Origin: Serinibacter salmoneus
GTDB taxonomy: Bacteria; Actinomycetota; Actinomycetes; Actinomycetales; Beutenbergiaceae
Length of the DNA stretch: 64,000 nt
NCBI RefSeq assembly: GCF_002563925.1
Contig: NZ_PDJD01000001.1
Span: 3,106,973-3,170,972, forward strand
Direction of reading: 5' to 3'
Below the pieces are notes generated by a model. That model was given only the letters and a program-made list of their open reading frames with translations. It was not told the DNA's origin and did not search any database. Numbering within the stretch: position 1 is the stretch's first letter; each line of letters opens with the position of its first letter. The position numbers and the translations under genes were made by a program. Of this stretch, positions 51,733 through 62,835 are shown piece after piece.

Positions 51733-51771
51733 GCCCCAAGTCTGGGACACATGCGAGGTGGTTTGAAGCGA

Positions 51772-52260
51772 TTAGGGCGTACTTGTGGATATCCGGCGCC
51801 GGAGGCGGGCCAGGGCCGTGTACATCTCGCAGCCGAGGCACAGGCCGAACACCGCGTTGAGGAATGCCGCCACGAACGCCAGCGCGCTGCTGATCAGCAC
51901 CGCGTACGGGATCCCGATCGCCGCAAGCGCCAACCCGGCCCCGGTGATCACCAGACCCACGGTCTGGGCGAACCGGGGCGGGCGCGGATCCTCCAGCTCG
52001 GCGGGCGGCCCGAGGCGCGGAGCGATCACGGCCCGGTAGAGCGCCCCCTGCCAGGTGCGCCCCACGCCGCCGAGCGACCCGAGCATGAACGAGGCCACGA
52101 TGACGGCGAGCACGACGACGGCGGCCGGCCGCGCCTCGGGCGCCGTCCCCTGCAGGGCGATCACCACGAGCAGGAGCACCGCGGTGATCCCGGCGCCCAC
52201 CCGCGGCCCACGGGGGTCGATGCCGTGCGGGGCGTGGCCCGGCGTGGCTGCGCTGCTCAT
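51772..52260 (-). CDS. DUF4395 membrane protein
   Basis: A 162-residue protein with four helices (VGAGITAVLLLVVIALQG; AAVVVLAVIVASFMLGSLGG; FAQTVGLVITGAGLALAAIG; ALAFVAAFLNAVFGLCLGCE). FGLCLGCEMYTALARL holds the cysteine pair typical of DUF4395, which is regularly adjacent to thioredoxin-like genes. ATGA overlap with the thioredoxin-like gene supports a joint thiol-redox or membrane electron-transfer role (inference). Confidence 0.88.
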   Translation of the reverse strand: MSSAATPGHAPHGIDPRGPRVGAGITAVLLLVVIALQGTAPEARPAAVVVLAVIVASFMLGSLGGVGRTWQGALYRAVIAPRLGPPAELEDPRPPRFAQTVGLVITGAGLALAAIGIPYAVLISSALAFVAAFLNAVFGLCLGCEMYTALARLRRRISTSTP

Positions 52261-52676
52261 CGTGCACCCGCCGGGGCGTCGATCGCCTGCAGTGCCTCGG
52301 CCGCCGCGGCCCGGGTGGGGGCACCGTCGATGCGCGAGATGAGCGCGCCGTCGGCGTCGAAGAGGAAGGAGGTGGGTGTGTGCCACACCCCGAGGGCCTC
52401 GGCGACCTCCGGCCGCTCCTCCACCAGCACCTCGCGGTGGGCCACGCCCAGGGAGCCCCACGTGCGCGCCGTCGCCCGGCACGGCGAGCAGGTGGCGCTG
52501 GAGACCTGCAGCACGAGCGGGCCACGAACACCGGGGGCATCGCCGGCCGTGAGGCCGGGGACGTCGGCGAGGGTGAGCGGGCGGTCGACGGCGCGGGTGC
52601 GGCCCTGGCGGGATCGCCACCACAGGCCGAGGGCCGTGGATATCGCCACCAGCGCGAGGATGATCAGTGCGGTCAC
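52257..52676 (-). CDS. Membrane-anchored thioredoxin-like protein
   Basis: A 139-residue protein: an N-terminal anchor helix (MTALIILALVAISTALGLWW) followed by a thioredoxin fold with LVLQVSSATCSPCRATARTW (active site CSPC) and the cis-Pro region VWHTPTSFLFDADGALISRI. It probably faces outward. It forms an operon with the DUF4395 gene. Confidence 0.9.
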   Translation of the reverse strand: MTALIILALVAISTALGLWWRSRQGRTRAVDRPLTLADVPGLTAGDAPGVRGPLVLQVSSATCSPCRATARTWGSLGVAHREVLVEERPEVAEALGVWHTPTSFLFDADGALISRIDGAPTRAAAAEALQAIDAPAGAR

Positions 52677-52758
52677 GCGGCGAGGTTATGTCCGGCCGGG
52701 ACGGACCCCGCCGGATCCCCGCCACATCTCACTCGGTGAGACGCGCTAGGGTGCCCGC

Positions 52759-53439
52759 ATGGTGACGCTGACGTTCCACGGCCACTCCTGTGTCTCCCTC
52801 GAGCGGGAGGGCGCCCGGGTGGTCATCGACCCGGGGGTCTTCAGTGACGACGCCCTGCGCGAGGGCGGGGCGCTGGAGGGCGCCGACGCCGTGCTGGTCA
52901 CCCACCTGCACCCCGATCACGTGGCGCCCGCGGCGCTCGTGGACCGCGACGTGCCGATCTGGGGGCCGGCCGACGCCGTCGCCCACCTCGCGGACGCCGG
53001 CGTCGCCCCGGACCGGCTGCACACCCTCGCACCCGGCGACCACACCACCGTGGCCGGCCTGGGGCTCATGGTCCTGGGCGGGGTCCATGCCGAGATCGCC
53101 GATGCCCAGCCCGGGATCGCGAACAACGGCTACCTCCTGGAGGGGGTCTTCCACCCGGGCGATGCCGTCGATCACGCCGACCTGGACGCCGTGGCCGGGG
53201 AGGTCCGCGTGCTCTTGCTGCCCGTCACCGCGCCCTGGCTGCGCCTCGGCGAGGCCATCGCGCTCGCGCGCCGCACGCCCGGGGCCGCGGTGCACCCCAT
53301 CCACGACGGGATCCTCAACCAGCGCGGCACCGCCCTGCTGGACGGCGTGGCCTCCCGTTTCCTCGGCGAGCGCTACCGCCGGGTCGGGGTGGGGGAGAGC
53401 GTCACCCACGCCGGGGTGGCACCGGTCGGTCCGGCCTAG
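52759..53439 (+). CDS. MBL-fold metal-dependent hydrolase, UlaG-like
   Basis: A 226-residue metallo-beta-lactamase-fold protein. [20 protein letters not shown] is the UlaG-like opening, [13 protein letters not shown] the HxHxDH metal motif, then [15 protein letters not shown] and [10 protein letters not shown] supply the remaining ligands. The substrate may be a cyclic ester or phosphate but is unassigned. Its stop overlaps, convergently, the acylphosphatase stop (shared CTAG). Confidence 0.9.
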   Translation: MVTLTFHGHSCVSLEREGARVVIDPGVFSDDALREGGALEGADAVLVTHLHPDHVAPAALVDRDVPIWGPADAVAHLADAGVAPDRLHTLAPGDHTTVAGLGLMVLGGVHAEIADAQPGIANNGYLLEGVFHPGDAVDHADLDAVAGEVRVLLLPVTAPWLRLGEAIALARRTPGAAVHPIHDGILNQRGTALLDGVASRFLGERYRRVGVGESVTHAGVAPVGPA

Positions 53440-53711
53440 GCCGTGGAGCGCTGATCGAAGCCGTTCTCGCGCACCAACTCCCGCTCGCGCACGACGACGT
53501 CGCTCACCCGGGCGGTCGAGGGTCCCTCACGCAGCCACGTGAGCATGCGCTCCACCGCCCCGGGCGGCCCCTGGATCTCCGCCTCGACGCTGCCGTCGCG
53601 CCGGTTGCGCACCCAGCCCGTGAGCCCCAGGGCCTCGGCCTGGGACTGAGCGGACCAGCGGAAACCGACGCCCTGCACCACACCGGTGATGCGTGCGTTG
53701 ACTCGACGCAT
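53436..53711 (-). CDS. acyP: Acylphosphatase
   Basis: A 91-residue enzyme hydrolysing acyl phosphates. [20 protein letters not shown] has the phosphate-binding loop and catalytic Arg18, and [20 protein letters not shown] has catalytic Asn36. The length matches the family exactly. It is convergent with, and overlaps by 4 bases, the MBL-fold gene. Confidence 0.93.
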   Translation of the reverse strand: MRRVNARITGVVQGVGFRWSAQSQAEALGLTGWVRNRRDGSVEAEIQGPPGAVERMLTWLREGPSTARVSDVVVRERELVRENGFDQRSTA

Positions 53712-53774
53712 ACCTTCAGGGTGGCACAATGGCGCGGGGTTCATGCGATGTGATCGCACTACGGGGGGGAAACC

Positions 53775-54725
53775 ATGAACATGACCATGTCCGAACACGG
53801 CCCGAGCCGCAGAGGCGTCCTGAGCGCTGCCGCCTGGTCGGCACCCGTTGTCGCCGTCACGGCCCTCACCCCGGCGGCGGTCGCCGGGAGCACGCCCACG
53901 GGCGAGTTCACATTGGTGAGCTACGCCGGCGGTGTTGAGCACTGGGTCGATGCCGAGCGCACCATCGCCTGCACTGCCTCGGTCGGGACGAACTGGCAGC
54001 TCGTGAACGAGGGGACTGACGAGGTGCCCGCCGGTGCCCTCATCACGGTGTCCTACGACGGCCGCATCTTCGACATGGAACCGCTCACGAATCTCTCGCT
54101 GGTGTCGCAGGACACCGACGGCGACAAGGTGACGATGACCCTCGCCACCCAGGCGCCGGTACCGGCGGGAGAGTTCATCTACGCATCGATTGGGGCCGGT
54201 TCGCGGATCGTCGACGGTATCGGGCCCGCAGGCCCGTCGTTCGAACCCGTCGTGGTGACCGTCGGCGGTCAGGCCCCCGTGCTCGGAAGCCCGGTGACTG
54301 TCGTTCCTACGGCGCCGTACACGCCGACGGTCTCGGCGGAGTGGGGCACCGCGGTGGTGGACGGCTGGAACGTGAGCTTCCCCGTCCGCGTGAGCGTCAC
54401 AACAGACCCGGCCGGTGGCCCCCTGCCCGCCGGTGTTCGACTCTCACCCTTCTCGGGTGTGGTCGAGGAGTTCACCCTGCAGCAGGTGCTCGTCGACGGC
54501 GCCGACCGACCCGAGGCCATCGTGCCCCCGACGTGGAGTTCATACACCACCGCCATCGACATCCCCGCTGGCAGCACGCTCACGCTCGTCCTCGACAGGG
54601 CCCTGGATGACGAGGTGACCAGCCCGTGGGCCCAGCCCTACGTGCGACTGCACGACGACTGGTACCGACGCGTAGAGGGCGGGACAACCGAGGTGCAGGG
54701 TCCTGCCGCCACTCCAGCGGGTTGA
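53775..54725 (+). CDS. Tat-exported protein of unknown function
   Basis: A 316-residue protein with a twin-arginine signal: [20 protein letters not shown] then [11 protein letters not shown], with a probable AVA cleavage site near residue 37. The mature part is beta-rich with two similar halves ([40 protein letters not shown]), suggesting immunoglobulin-like strands. No sorting motif or membrane anchor is seen at the C-terminus. The family is not recognised. It begins 63 bases upstream-divergent from acylphosphatase. Confidence 0.7.
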   Translation: MNMTMSEHGPSRRGVLSAAAWSAPVVAVTALTPAAVAGSTPTGEFTLVSYAGGVEHWVDAERTIACTASVGTNWQLVNEGTDEVPAGALITVSYDGRIFDMEPLTNLSLVSQDTDGDKVTMTLATQAPVPAGEFIYASIGAGSRIVDGIGPAGPSFEPVVVTVGGQAPVLGSPVTVVPTAPYTPTVSAEWGTAVVDGWNVSFPVRVSVTTDPAGGPLPAGVRLSPFSGVVEEFTLQQVLVDGADRPEAIVPPTWSSYTTAIDIPAGSTLTLVLDRALDDEVTSPWAQPYVRLHDDWYRRVEGGTTEVQGPAATPAG

Positions 54726-54749
54726 CGCATAGGCGGGGCGGGGCGGGGC

Positions 54750-58037
<3,288 letters not shown>

Positions 58038-58175
58038 GGCAACGAGCCTAGGCCCGCGGTGTGACAATCCGTTGCGGGGGCTGTGGAAGGCGCGGCCGGA
58101 GTGGTTCACTGGGTAGCCAGGCGCGGCGAGCGGCGCCGTGCGCGGCTGGGCGAAGCGGCCCGGGGGGAGCGAATC

Positions 58176-58952
58176 ATGAAGCGCACCGAGGCACCGGCAC
58201 GGGGAGTGCCGTGCTGGATCGACATGTCATCGAACGACCTGGAGCGCACCACCGCGTTCTACACGGGCCTGTTCGGCTGGGACGCGCAGGCGCAGGGGGA
58301 GGAGTACGGCGGCTACGTGCTCTTCACCAAGGACGGCGCGCCCATCGCGGGCGCGGGCCCCGCGCAGATGCCCGGCATGCCCGACATGTGGGGCCTGTAC
58401 CTGCGCAGCGAGTCGATTGCGGACGACCTCGCGGCGGCGACCGCGGCGGGGGCCACCGCGTTGATGGAGCCGATGGACATCCCGGCGATGGGCGCGATGA
58501 CGGGCGTGACCGACCCCTCCGGGGCCGCGATCTTCTTCTGGGAGCCGCGCGGGCACCACGGCTTCGGCGTGGTGGACGAGGTCGGCGCCCCGACTTGGTT
58601 CGAACTGGCGGCGCGGGACTACCCGACGGCCTCGGAGTTCTACACCACCGTCTTCGGGTGGTCGTATGAGGGGACGCCGGGGGAGATGACCTACGGCATC
58701 GCGTCGCTGGAGGGCACGCGCGTGGCGGGGGTGATGGACGCCGGGGACTTCCTGCCCGAGGGGGTGCCCTCGCACTGGTCGTTCTATCTGGGGGTGGCGA
58801 ACATCGACGAGGCGTGCGCGAAGGTGACGGAACTCGGTGGTGGGGTCGTGCGGCCGCCGGAGGACTCGCCGTTCGGTCGCCTCGCCTCCGTGCAGGACTC
58901 CGGCGGGGCGCAGTTCAAGTTGCACGAGCTGGCGCCGGGCTGGGATCAGTAG
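58176..58952 (+). CDS. Two-domain VOC family protein
   Basis: A 258-residue protein with two glyoxalase-like modules: VPCWIDMSSNDLERTTAFYT and GLFGWDAQAQGEEYGGYVLF, then GAPTWFELAARDYPTASEFY and TTVFGWSYEGTPGEMTYGIA. This arrangement is the actinobacterial hydroxylase (CFP30B)-like type. The reaction is unknown. ATG 58176 has GGGGGAG 8 bases upstream. It converges on the DUF2461 gene. Confidence 0.9.
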   Translation: MKRTEAPARGVPCWIDMSSNDLERTTAFYTGLFGWDAQAQGEEYGGYVLFTKDGAPIAGAGPAQMPGMPDMWGLYLRSESIADDLAAATAAGATALMEPMDIPAMGAMTGVTDPSGAAIFFWEPRGHHGFGVVDEVGAPTWFELAARDYPTASEFYTTVFGWSYEGTPGEMTYGIASLEGTRVAGVMDAGDFLPEGVPSHWSFYLGVANIDEACAKVTELGGGVVRPPEDSPFGRLASVQDSGGAQFKLHELAPGWDQ

Positions 58953-58962
58953 TCCCGAGGAC

Positions 58963-59634
58963 TCACGGGGCGAGGTGCGCGGCGAACCACCCGAGCAGCG
59001 GCGCGTAGATGCGCCAGTCCTCCCGGACGTGATCCACGACGGCGTCGCTCGCCAGCCAGGTCGGCGTGCCGTGGTCGCGGGAGACGAGCATCGACGTGAA
59101 GCGCAGCAGATGGACCCGAGGATGGTCCTTCGGGAAGCCGCGCGGTGCGGTCTTGAGCTGGTCGCCGTCGATGCGGATCGCATCCTGCGGGAGGTCGTCG
59201 GTCTCGGGCGCGTCCGGGTCGCCCGCGAGGGCCGTGGTGAGGGCGTCGAGTTCGGCGCCCGAGCCCTCGGCGAGCACGGCGGCCCGGTAGGCCCTGAGTT
59301 GCGCGGGCGTGGGCTGGTACCAGCCGGCGCCGGTCATCAGGCCGCGCGCGCTCACCTGAACGTACAGGCCGCATCCGGCGCTGGTCCCGACGACGGCGCC
59401 CTGGTGGGTCTTGTAGGGCGACTTGTCCTTGGAGAAGCGCACGTCCCGGTTGGGGCGGAAGAGCTTGGCGGAGCCGAACTCCTCGGCGAGGGCGTCGGTG
59501 AGCGCGGTGACGGGCTGCCTGACGCTGGTCTGCCAGCGATCGCGGTTGGCCGCCCACCATTCGCGGTCGTTGTTCGCGGTCAGGTCCGCGTAGAAGCTGA
59601 CCGCATCGGTGGGGATGCCTGCGTGCGCCGCCAT
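58963..59634 (-). CDS. DUF2461 family protein
   Basis: A 223-residue protein opening FYADLTANNDREWWAANRDR and continuing FRPNRDVRFSKDKSPYKTHQ, GLYVQVSARGLMTGAGWYQP; these are the core motifs of DUF2461, a family of unknown function. It is the last typical chromosomal gene before the atypical segment that fills the rest of the window. Confidence 0.92.
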   Translation of the reverse strand: MAAHAGIPTDAVSFYADLTANNDREWWAANRDRWQTSVRQPVTALTDALAEEFGSAKLFRPNRDVRFSKDKSPYKTHQGAVVGTSAGCGLYVQVSARGLMTGAGWYQPTPAQLRAYRAAVLAEGSGAELDALTTALAGDPDAPETDDLPQDAIRIDGDQLKTAPRGFPKDHPRVHLLRFTSMLVSRDHGTPTWLASDAVVDHVREDWRIYAPLLGWFAAHLAP

Positions 59635-59831
59635 GGCGTTGATCCTGTCACGGGCCGTACTCCCCTCCCCCGCACGAACGCGCGCGAGAGCACAGTCCGC
59701 AGTCCAATGCGGAGCCGCTTCGCGGCCGCCACATCACGGCCGCGCAAGCGCGGCGCCGCGATCCGGTCCTGAGGCATCGTCCAGGGCACTGGTGGCCCAG
59801 TGGCGTAACGACAGACGGCCAGGCGGCCGCC

Positions 59832-60254
59832 TTGCGAGCCAGCCACGAGCTAGGCGTGCGGCTACCGGTCCTGCGATCCATCAGTTCCAAGCACGTTTGC
59901 AGCATCTTGCGACCCTTCGTCGAGGCAGGTTGGACAGTCGGTGACGTGCTCATCGCCATCGACGTCAAACCAGGGGACGCCAGGTGGCACCACGACGGCG
60001 CCACCGGAGTTGGCAACGTCGGCGCGTGGCTGGCCTACCGACTCCGCCACTGGACCAGCAACGGCACCCCACGTCGCTCCCCCAGCCAACGCATCGCCCA
60101 AGAGCGCTCCCAACGCGCCGCAGAACACCGCGCCCAGCGCGAGCGCGAGGCCCAAGTGAAACCAGCCAGTTCCGCCTTCGTTGCTGACATCATCGCCCGC
60201 ATCAAACGCGCCGTGGCCGGCGGGGAACCCATACCCGCACCAACGCCGCGGTGA
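59832..60254 (+). CDS. Replication-initiator-like C-terminal remnant
   Basis: A 140-codon frame with a TTG as its first possible start and no ribosome site; upstream the frame stays open without ATG, GTG or TTG back to a stop. VCSILRPFVEAGWTVGDVLI and VGNVGAWLAYRLRHWTSNGT resemble the C-terminal region of actinobacterial plasmid or integrative-element replication proteins, as I recall them. A long basic helix (RIAQERSQRAAEHRAQRERE) follows. Best read as the 3' part of a truncated gene. Confidence 0.45.
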   Translation: MRASHELGVRLPVLRSISSKHVCSILRPFVEAGWTVGDVLIAIDVKPGDARWHHDGATGVGNVGAWLAYRLRHWTSNGTPRRSPSQRIAQERSQRAAEHRAQREREAQVKPASSAFVADIIARIKRAVAGGEPIPAPTPR

Positions 60255-60351
60255 ACACCGCGCACCGGTTGCACACCCCCTAAATTAGGTGGGAGCATGG
60301 TGTTCCTGAGGTCAGGGGATGAGCCCAGACCATAGAGTCCAGGAGGGCACC

Positions 60352-60558
60352 ATGAGCGCCAACTACGCCACCCGCAAGGAGGCCATCGAGCGCGAGATCA
60401 TCGCCGCGATCGAGGGGACAGGTGAGGTCGCCGACGCCCGCGTTGAGTTCGACATTGATGCGATCGCCGACGAGGTGCTCTCCGACTACCTCCCGGGATA
60501 CGAGGTCATGGCGAACACCGAGGGGTTCTGGGCCGCTGTCGAGCGCCACGCTCGTTGA
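60352..60558 (+). CDS. Small unknown protein of the mobile segment
   Basis: A 68-residue acidic protein: MSANYATRKEAIEREIIAAI, EVADARVEFDIDAIADEVLS, DYLPGYEVMANTEGFWAAVE. AGGAGGGCACC directly precedes the ATG. No domain is recognised, though similar small acidic proteins are frequent on actinobacterial plasmids and phages. It is followed after 52 bases by the HTH gene in the same direction. Confidence 0.7.
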   Translation: MSANYATRKEAIEREIIAAIEGTGEVADARVEFDIDAIADEVLSDYLPGYEVMANTEGFWAAVERHAR

Positions 60559-60610
60559 ACACACTGAGGCGGGGAAGGATGCGCACTGCGCACTGCTACC
60601 AGGAGGCCGC

Positions 60611-61009
60611 ATGGACAGGATGGATGGCGGGGAGTTGCAGATGGTCCGGGAGTTCCTGGGCCTGACCGGGGATGGGCTGGCGGGGATGCTGCGCAATCGG
60701 CTCGGGGAACCGGTGAAGCCGCGCACACTGCGGGCGTGGGAGGCGGGGCGCGATTCAGTCCCCGACGCGATCCGCGAGCAGGTTGAGCAAATTGAGGTCA
60801 TGACGGGCGCGGCGGTCGGTGAGGTCGTGGCGGCCCTCTCCGACGCCCGTGACCCCGCCGTGGTGGTCTACCGCACCGATGACGACATGCACGCTGCCCG
60901 CCCGGACCTGGCGCACCTACCTGCGAGGTGGTGGCGGCATGTCGTGGCGCGCGCCTGCCAGGAGGTGCCGGGGGTGGAGGTCGTCAGCGGCGATGCCTTA
61001 GCGCGGTGA
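60611..61009 (+). CDS. Aca2/YdiL-like helix-turn-helix protein
   Basis: A 132-residue protein. GELQMVREFLGLTGDGLAGM, LRNRLGEPVKPRTLRAWEAG and DSVPDAIREQVEQIEVMTGA form an XRE-like HTH of the YdiL/Aca2 type (RTLRAWEAGRDSVPD is diagnostic). The C-terminal half VVVYRTDDDMHAARPDLAHL and PARWWRHVVARACQEVPGVE is the usual Aca2/YdiL domain. Such proteins regulate phage and element genes; some control anti-CRISPR operons, but no such operon is evident here. AGGAGG is 5 bases before the ATG. Confidence 0.75.
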   Translation: MDRMDGGELQMVREFLGLTGDGLAGMLRNRLGEPVKPRTLRAWEAGRDSVPDAIREQVEQIEVMTGAAVGEVVAALSDARDPAVVVYRTDDDMHAARPDLAHLPARWWRHVVARACQEVPGVEVVSGDALAR

Positions 61010-61112
61010 CCGTACTGGTGCCACGCGTGGCCGTGTGCCGTGTTGTGAGCCCCGCCAGCCGCCCCATGAGGGAGTGCCGCACCATGTCAGTGCCCGGTGT
61101 TAAGGAGGAAGC

Positions 61113-61517
61113 ATGAGCAACGTAGAGGCTGCCCGTGAGTGGGCCAAGGGCAATCACCCTCGAGAGGCAGGCGTCGAGCTCCTCGCACGCAGTGGTCTGC
61201 TGTACGACGGCGCGCCCTGGGTAACGGGCGGGAGGGTCGTCGGTGCGGTGCTTATCGAGGAGACTCAGGGGCAGCCTGGTGGCGTGAGGAGGCTAGTCAC
61301 GATCGCGGCCTCGCTCCTCTTTGGGGACTCAGTGGACCTCAGCGACGAAGTGCCCCGGCTTGATCGCCATCAACTTGAGCTCGTGCTCGCGGCGATCGCT
61401 CATGCTGGAGGTTCGCACGAACACAGCACCGTGATTGTTGACGATGACGGCTACCCGGCTGGGTTTCCCGCCCTCCCGAGCCTCTACGACTGGCCACAAA
61501 CGAAATCGGGCGAGTAA
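61113..61517 (+). CDS. Unknown protein of the mobile segment
   Basis: A 134-residue acidic protein with a strong ribosome site (AAGGAGGAAGC before ATG). Segments EAAREWAKGNHPREAGVELL, RLVTIAASLLFGDSVDLSDE and LDRHQLELVLAAIAHAGGSH look globular. No domain is recognised. Codon usage is less G/C-biased than the chromosomal genes to the left. Confidence 0.7.
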   Translation: MSNVEAAREWAKGNHPREAGVELLARSGLLYDGAPWVTGGRVVGAVLIEETQGQPGGVRRLVTIAASLLFGDSVDLSDEVPRLDRHQLELVLAAIAHAGGSHEHSTVIVDDDGYPAGFPALPSLYDWPQTKSGE

Positions 61518-61794
61518 GGCCGCCGCGGATGGCGCCCATTGAGAAATACTCCTGCGCGACTAGGAAACTGGCCAAGGGCGGAACCTGCGCCGCCTTACCC
61601 CTCCGCGACCTTGTAGTTGCGGCAGGTGAGGGCTAAGTGCCGATCTTCGCGACCACCGCCGCCAGGGACCGCGCGGAGGTGTGTACCCCGGAGTTGCCTA
61701 GGATCGTTGATGTCGGGGCTGGGTGCCCACGAGGTCGAAGGTTGTGGCGAAGCGCTGGCGCTACACCGGATGCGCTCCGCTGACGTGGCTGGTG
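61518..61794. other. Gene-free stretch in the mobile segment
   Basis: I see no supported gene in these 277 bases. Frames lack ribosome sites and protein-like sequence. The stretch ends at the hairpin that closes the small peptide gene. Confidence 0.4.
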
Positions 61795-61827
61795 CACGGG
61801 CCCTCGCGCGGCGCGCGAGGGCCCGTG
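61795..61827 (-). terminator. Hairpin immediately after the 17-aa peptide gene
   Basis: CACGGGCCCTCGCGC, loop GGC, GCGCGAGGGCCCGTG: an exact 15-bp stem beginning 3 bases after the TAG stop of the minus-strand peptide gene. It would end or stabilise that transcript. Confidence 0.8.
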
Positions 61828-61830
61828 GTC

Positions 61831-61884
61831 CTACTTCAGGCGCAAGATGGCCAGAATCAGAACGAGAATCAGGACCGTCTCCAT
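61831..61884 (-). CDS. 17-residue hydrophobic peptide (type I toxin-like)
   Basis: The peptide METVLILVLILAILRLK is one short membrane helix with a basic end. ATG 61884 is preceded by GGAAGGAG with a 5-base gap, an excellent ribosome site, and the TAG is followed at once by a 15-bp hairpin. The leader can fold through 11-bp arms (61909-61919 with 61976-61986). A TATACT -10-like sequence on the minus strand (62030-62035) would start an RNA near 62023. Size and composition match type I toxins (Fst/Ldr/Ibs-like) rather than an enzyme; a regulatory leader peptide is the alternative. Confidence 0.65.
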   Translation of the reverse strand: METVLILVLILAILRLK

Positions 61885-61897
61885 GTCAGCTCCTTCC

Positions 61898-62254
61898 TCA
61901 CTGTGTGTGAGAGAAGGGGTTGGGTGTGGACAAAGCCGCCGGCCCTGTATAGGCTGGTGCTGCCAGTAGTACCCGCCCCTTCTCTCTGGGGCTAAGTGCG
62001 TCACGGTTGCCGCCGTGGCGCACTTTTTCAGTATAGCCCTCGTGGGGGCGTCTCGTGGGGCATAGCTGTAGTCCACAGGAGGATTTTCCACAGGTTGTTG
62101 GGATGGTGTTGTTCCTGGTAGCGGGCGCTACCCCAATGATCCCAATGAGAATCAGCAAGCCGAGGGCGACCTGTGCATAGAGGGGAAGGCCTCGGCGTGT
62201 TGCTTGTGAGCTTTCTACCCGTGTGCCTTGTTCTTTGCGTGGGACGTTCTCCGT
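61898..62254 (-). CDS. Possible membrane-protein frame with ACG in place of a start codon
   Basis: AAGGAG (62259-62264) is followed 4 bases later by ACG-GAG-AAC. The frame then encodes ENVPRKEQGTRVESSQATRR, a clear membrane helix LYAQVALGLLILIGIIGVAP and a polar tail. No ATG, GTG or TTG lies at the right distance. It may be a gene inactivated by ATG to ACG, use a rare ACG start, or be chance. The 3' part overlaps the leader of the 17-aa peptide gene and reads poorly. Confidence 0.2.
   Translation of the reverse strand, partial: TENVPRKEQGTRVESSQATRRGLPLYAQVALGLLILIGIIGVAPATRNNTIPTTCGKSSCGLQLCPTRRPHEGYTEKVRHGGNRDALSPREKGRVLLAAPAYTGPAALSTPNPFSHTQ
61960..62028 (+). ncRNA. Candidate antisense RNA to the peptide gene leader
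   Basis: On the plus strand TGGACA (61927-61932), a 15-base spacer and TATAGG (61948-61953) resemble a promoter that would start near 61960. The terminator AGTGCGTCACGG / CCGTGGCGCACT (61995-62006, 62013-62024; one mismatch) is followed by TTTTT (62024-62028). The roughly 70-nt RNA would be fully complementary to the first part of the predicted peptide mRNA. Predicted from sequence only. Confidence 0.45.
61995..62028 (+). terminator. Rho-independent terminator
   Basis: A 12-bp stem with one mismatch, a 6-base loop and a run of five T on the plus strand. It is the only hairpin with a U-tract noted in the window. No protein gene on the plus strand ends here, which supports a non-coding transcript. 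Confidence 0.75.
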
Positions 62255-62500
62255 GGTGCTCCTTCGGTCCTGCGCCTGAAGGTTGCTGTAAGGGGCACCC
62301 TCTCTCGTGTGGATAACTACCCCGTGGGCCGGGTGTTGGTCGTGTGGACAACTGGCCTGCGCCTGCCTGCGACCGGTAGCAGCCACGGTACGCACGGACG
62401 TCAACTCTCGGGCCCGCTGGCGGTGACCAAGTTCAACCGGTCCGGCGCGTTTCGCTGTCTGAACCCGCGACGCTCTTGCCGAGCTCACCGAGCACGGTGG

Positions 62501-62548
62501 CCAAGGCGGGGCGGTCCGCCGAGAGCTCCGCGGACTGCCCCGCCTTGG
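62501..62548 (-). terminator. Hairpin after the 41-aa peptide gene
   Basis: CCAAGGCGGGGCGGTCCGC (62501-62519) pairs with GCGGACTGCCCCGCCTTGG (62530-62548) with one mismatch. It starts 8 bases after the minus-strand TAG at 62557, the same layout as at 61795-61827. Confidence 0.75.
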
Positions 62549-62556
62549 TGTCGCCG

Positions 62557-62682
62557 CTACCCAATGAGGATGAGGCTCCACAGGACCGTCAGGGCGATTC
62601 TCACGTAGTGGGCAACCACCTCGGCTTGTAGTTTGCGCACGCGCCACTCGTGCTTGCGCCGTTTCGTCTCGGACGACACCAT
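62557..62682 (-). CDS. 41-residue membrane peptide
   Basis: MVSSETKRRKHEWRVRKLQA, then EVVAHYVRIALTVLWSLILI and G: a strongly basic N-terminus followed by one membrane helix. ATG 62682 is preceded by AAAAGGAGGCGAC, an excellent ribosome site, and a 19-bp hairpin follows the stop. It is too short for usual gene prediction. Unknown family. Its leader can pair GCACGGCC with GGCCGTGC around a second purine-rich, SD-like stretch (AGAGGAGGA), which hints at control of translation (inference). Confidence 0.65.
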   Translation of the reverse strand: MVSSETKRRKHEWRVRKLQAEVVAHYVRIALTVLWSLILIG

Positions 62683-62835
62683 GTCGCCTCCTTTTCTCCT
62701 GCCTGATGCCGCTAGCACGGCCAGTCCTCCTCTAGGTGTGCGGGAGGCGCCGGCCGTGCACGGGAGGGCCCTGGTGGGCCGTCAGCACAACTACCCCGGA
62801 GCTCGGAGGTTGGGTGGCGGGGTCGTTAACGGTCG

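Larger units (their letters stand above)
61925..62351. other. DnaA-box cluster (possible replication origin of the element)
   Basis: Exact boxes on the minus strand: TTGTCCACA (61925-61933 and 62343-62351) and TTATCCACA (62308-62316). On the plus strand, TAGTCCACA (62069-62077) and TTTTCCACA (62084-62092). Five boxes in 430 bp beside a replication-protein-like remnant suggest an origin of a plasmid or integrative element. The region is less GC-rich than the chromosome to the left. Confidence 0.5.

Noticed and set aside
60611-61009. Anti-CRISPR locus next to the Aca2-like regulator
   Set aside because: Neighbouring small proteins match no anti-CRISPR I can recognise, and YdiL/Aca2-type domains are common outside such loci.
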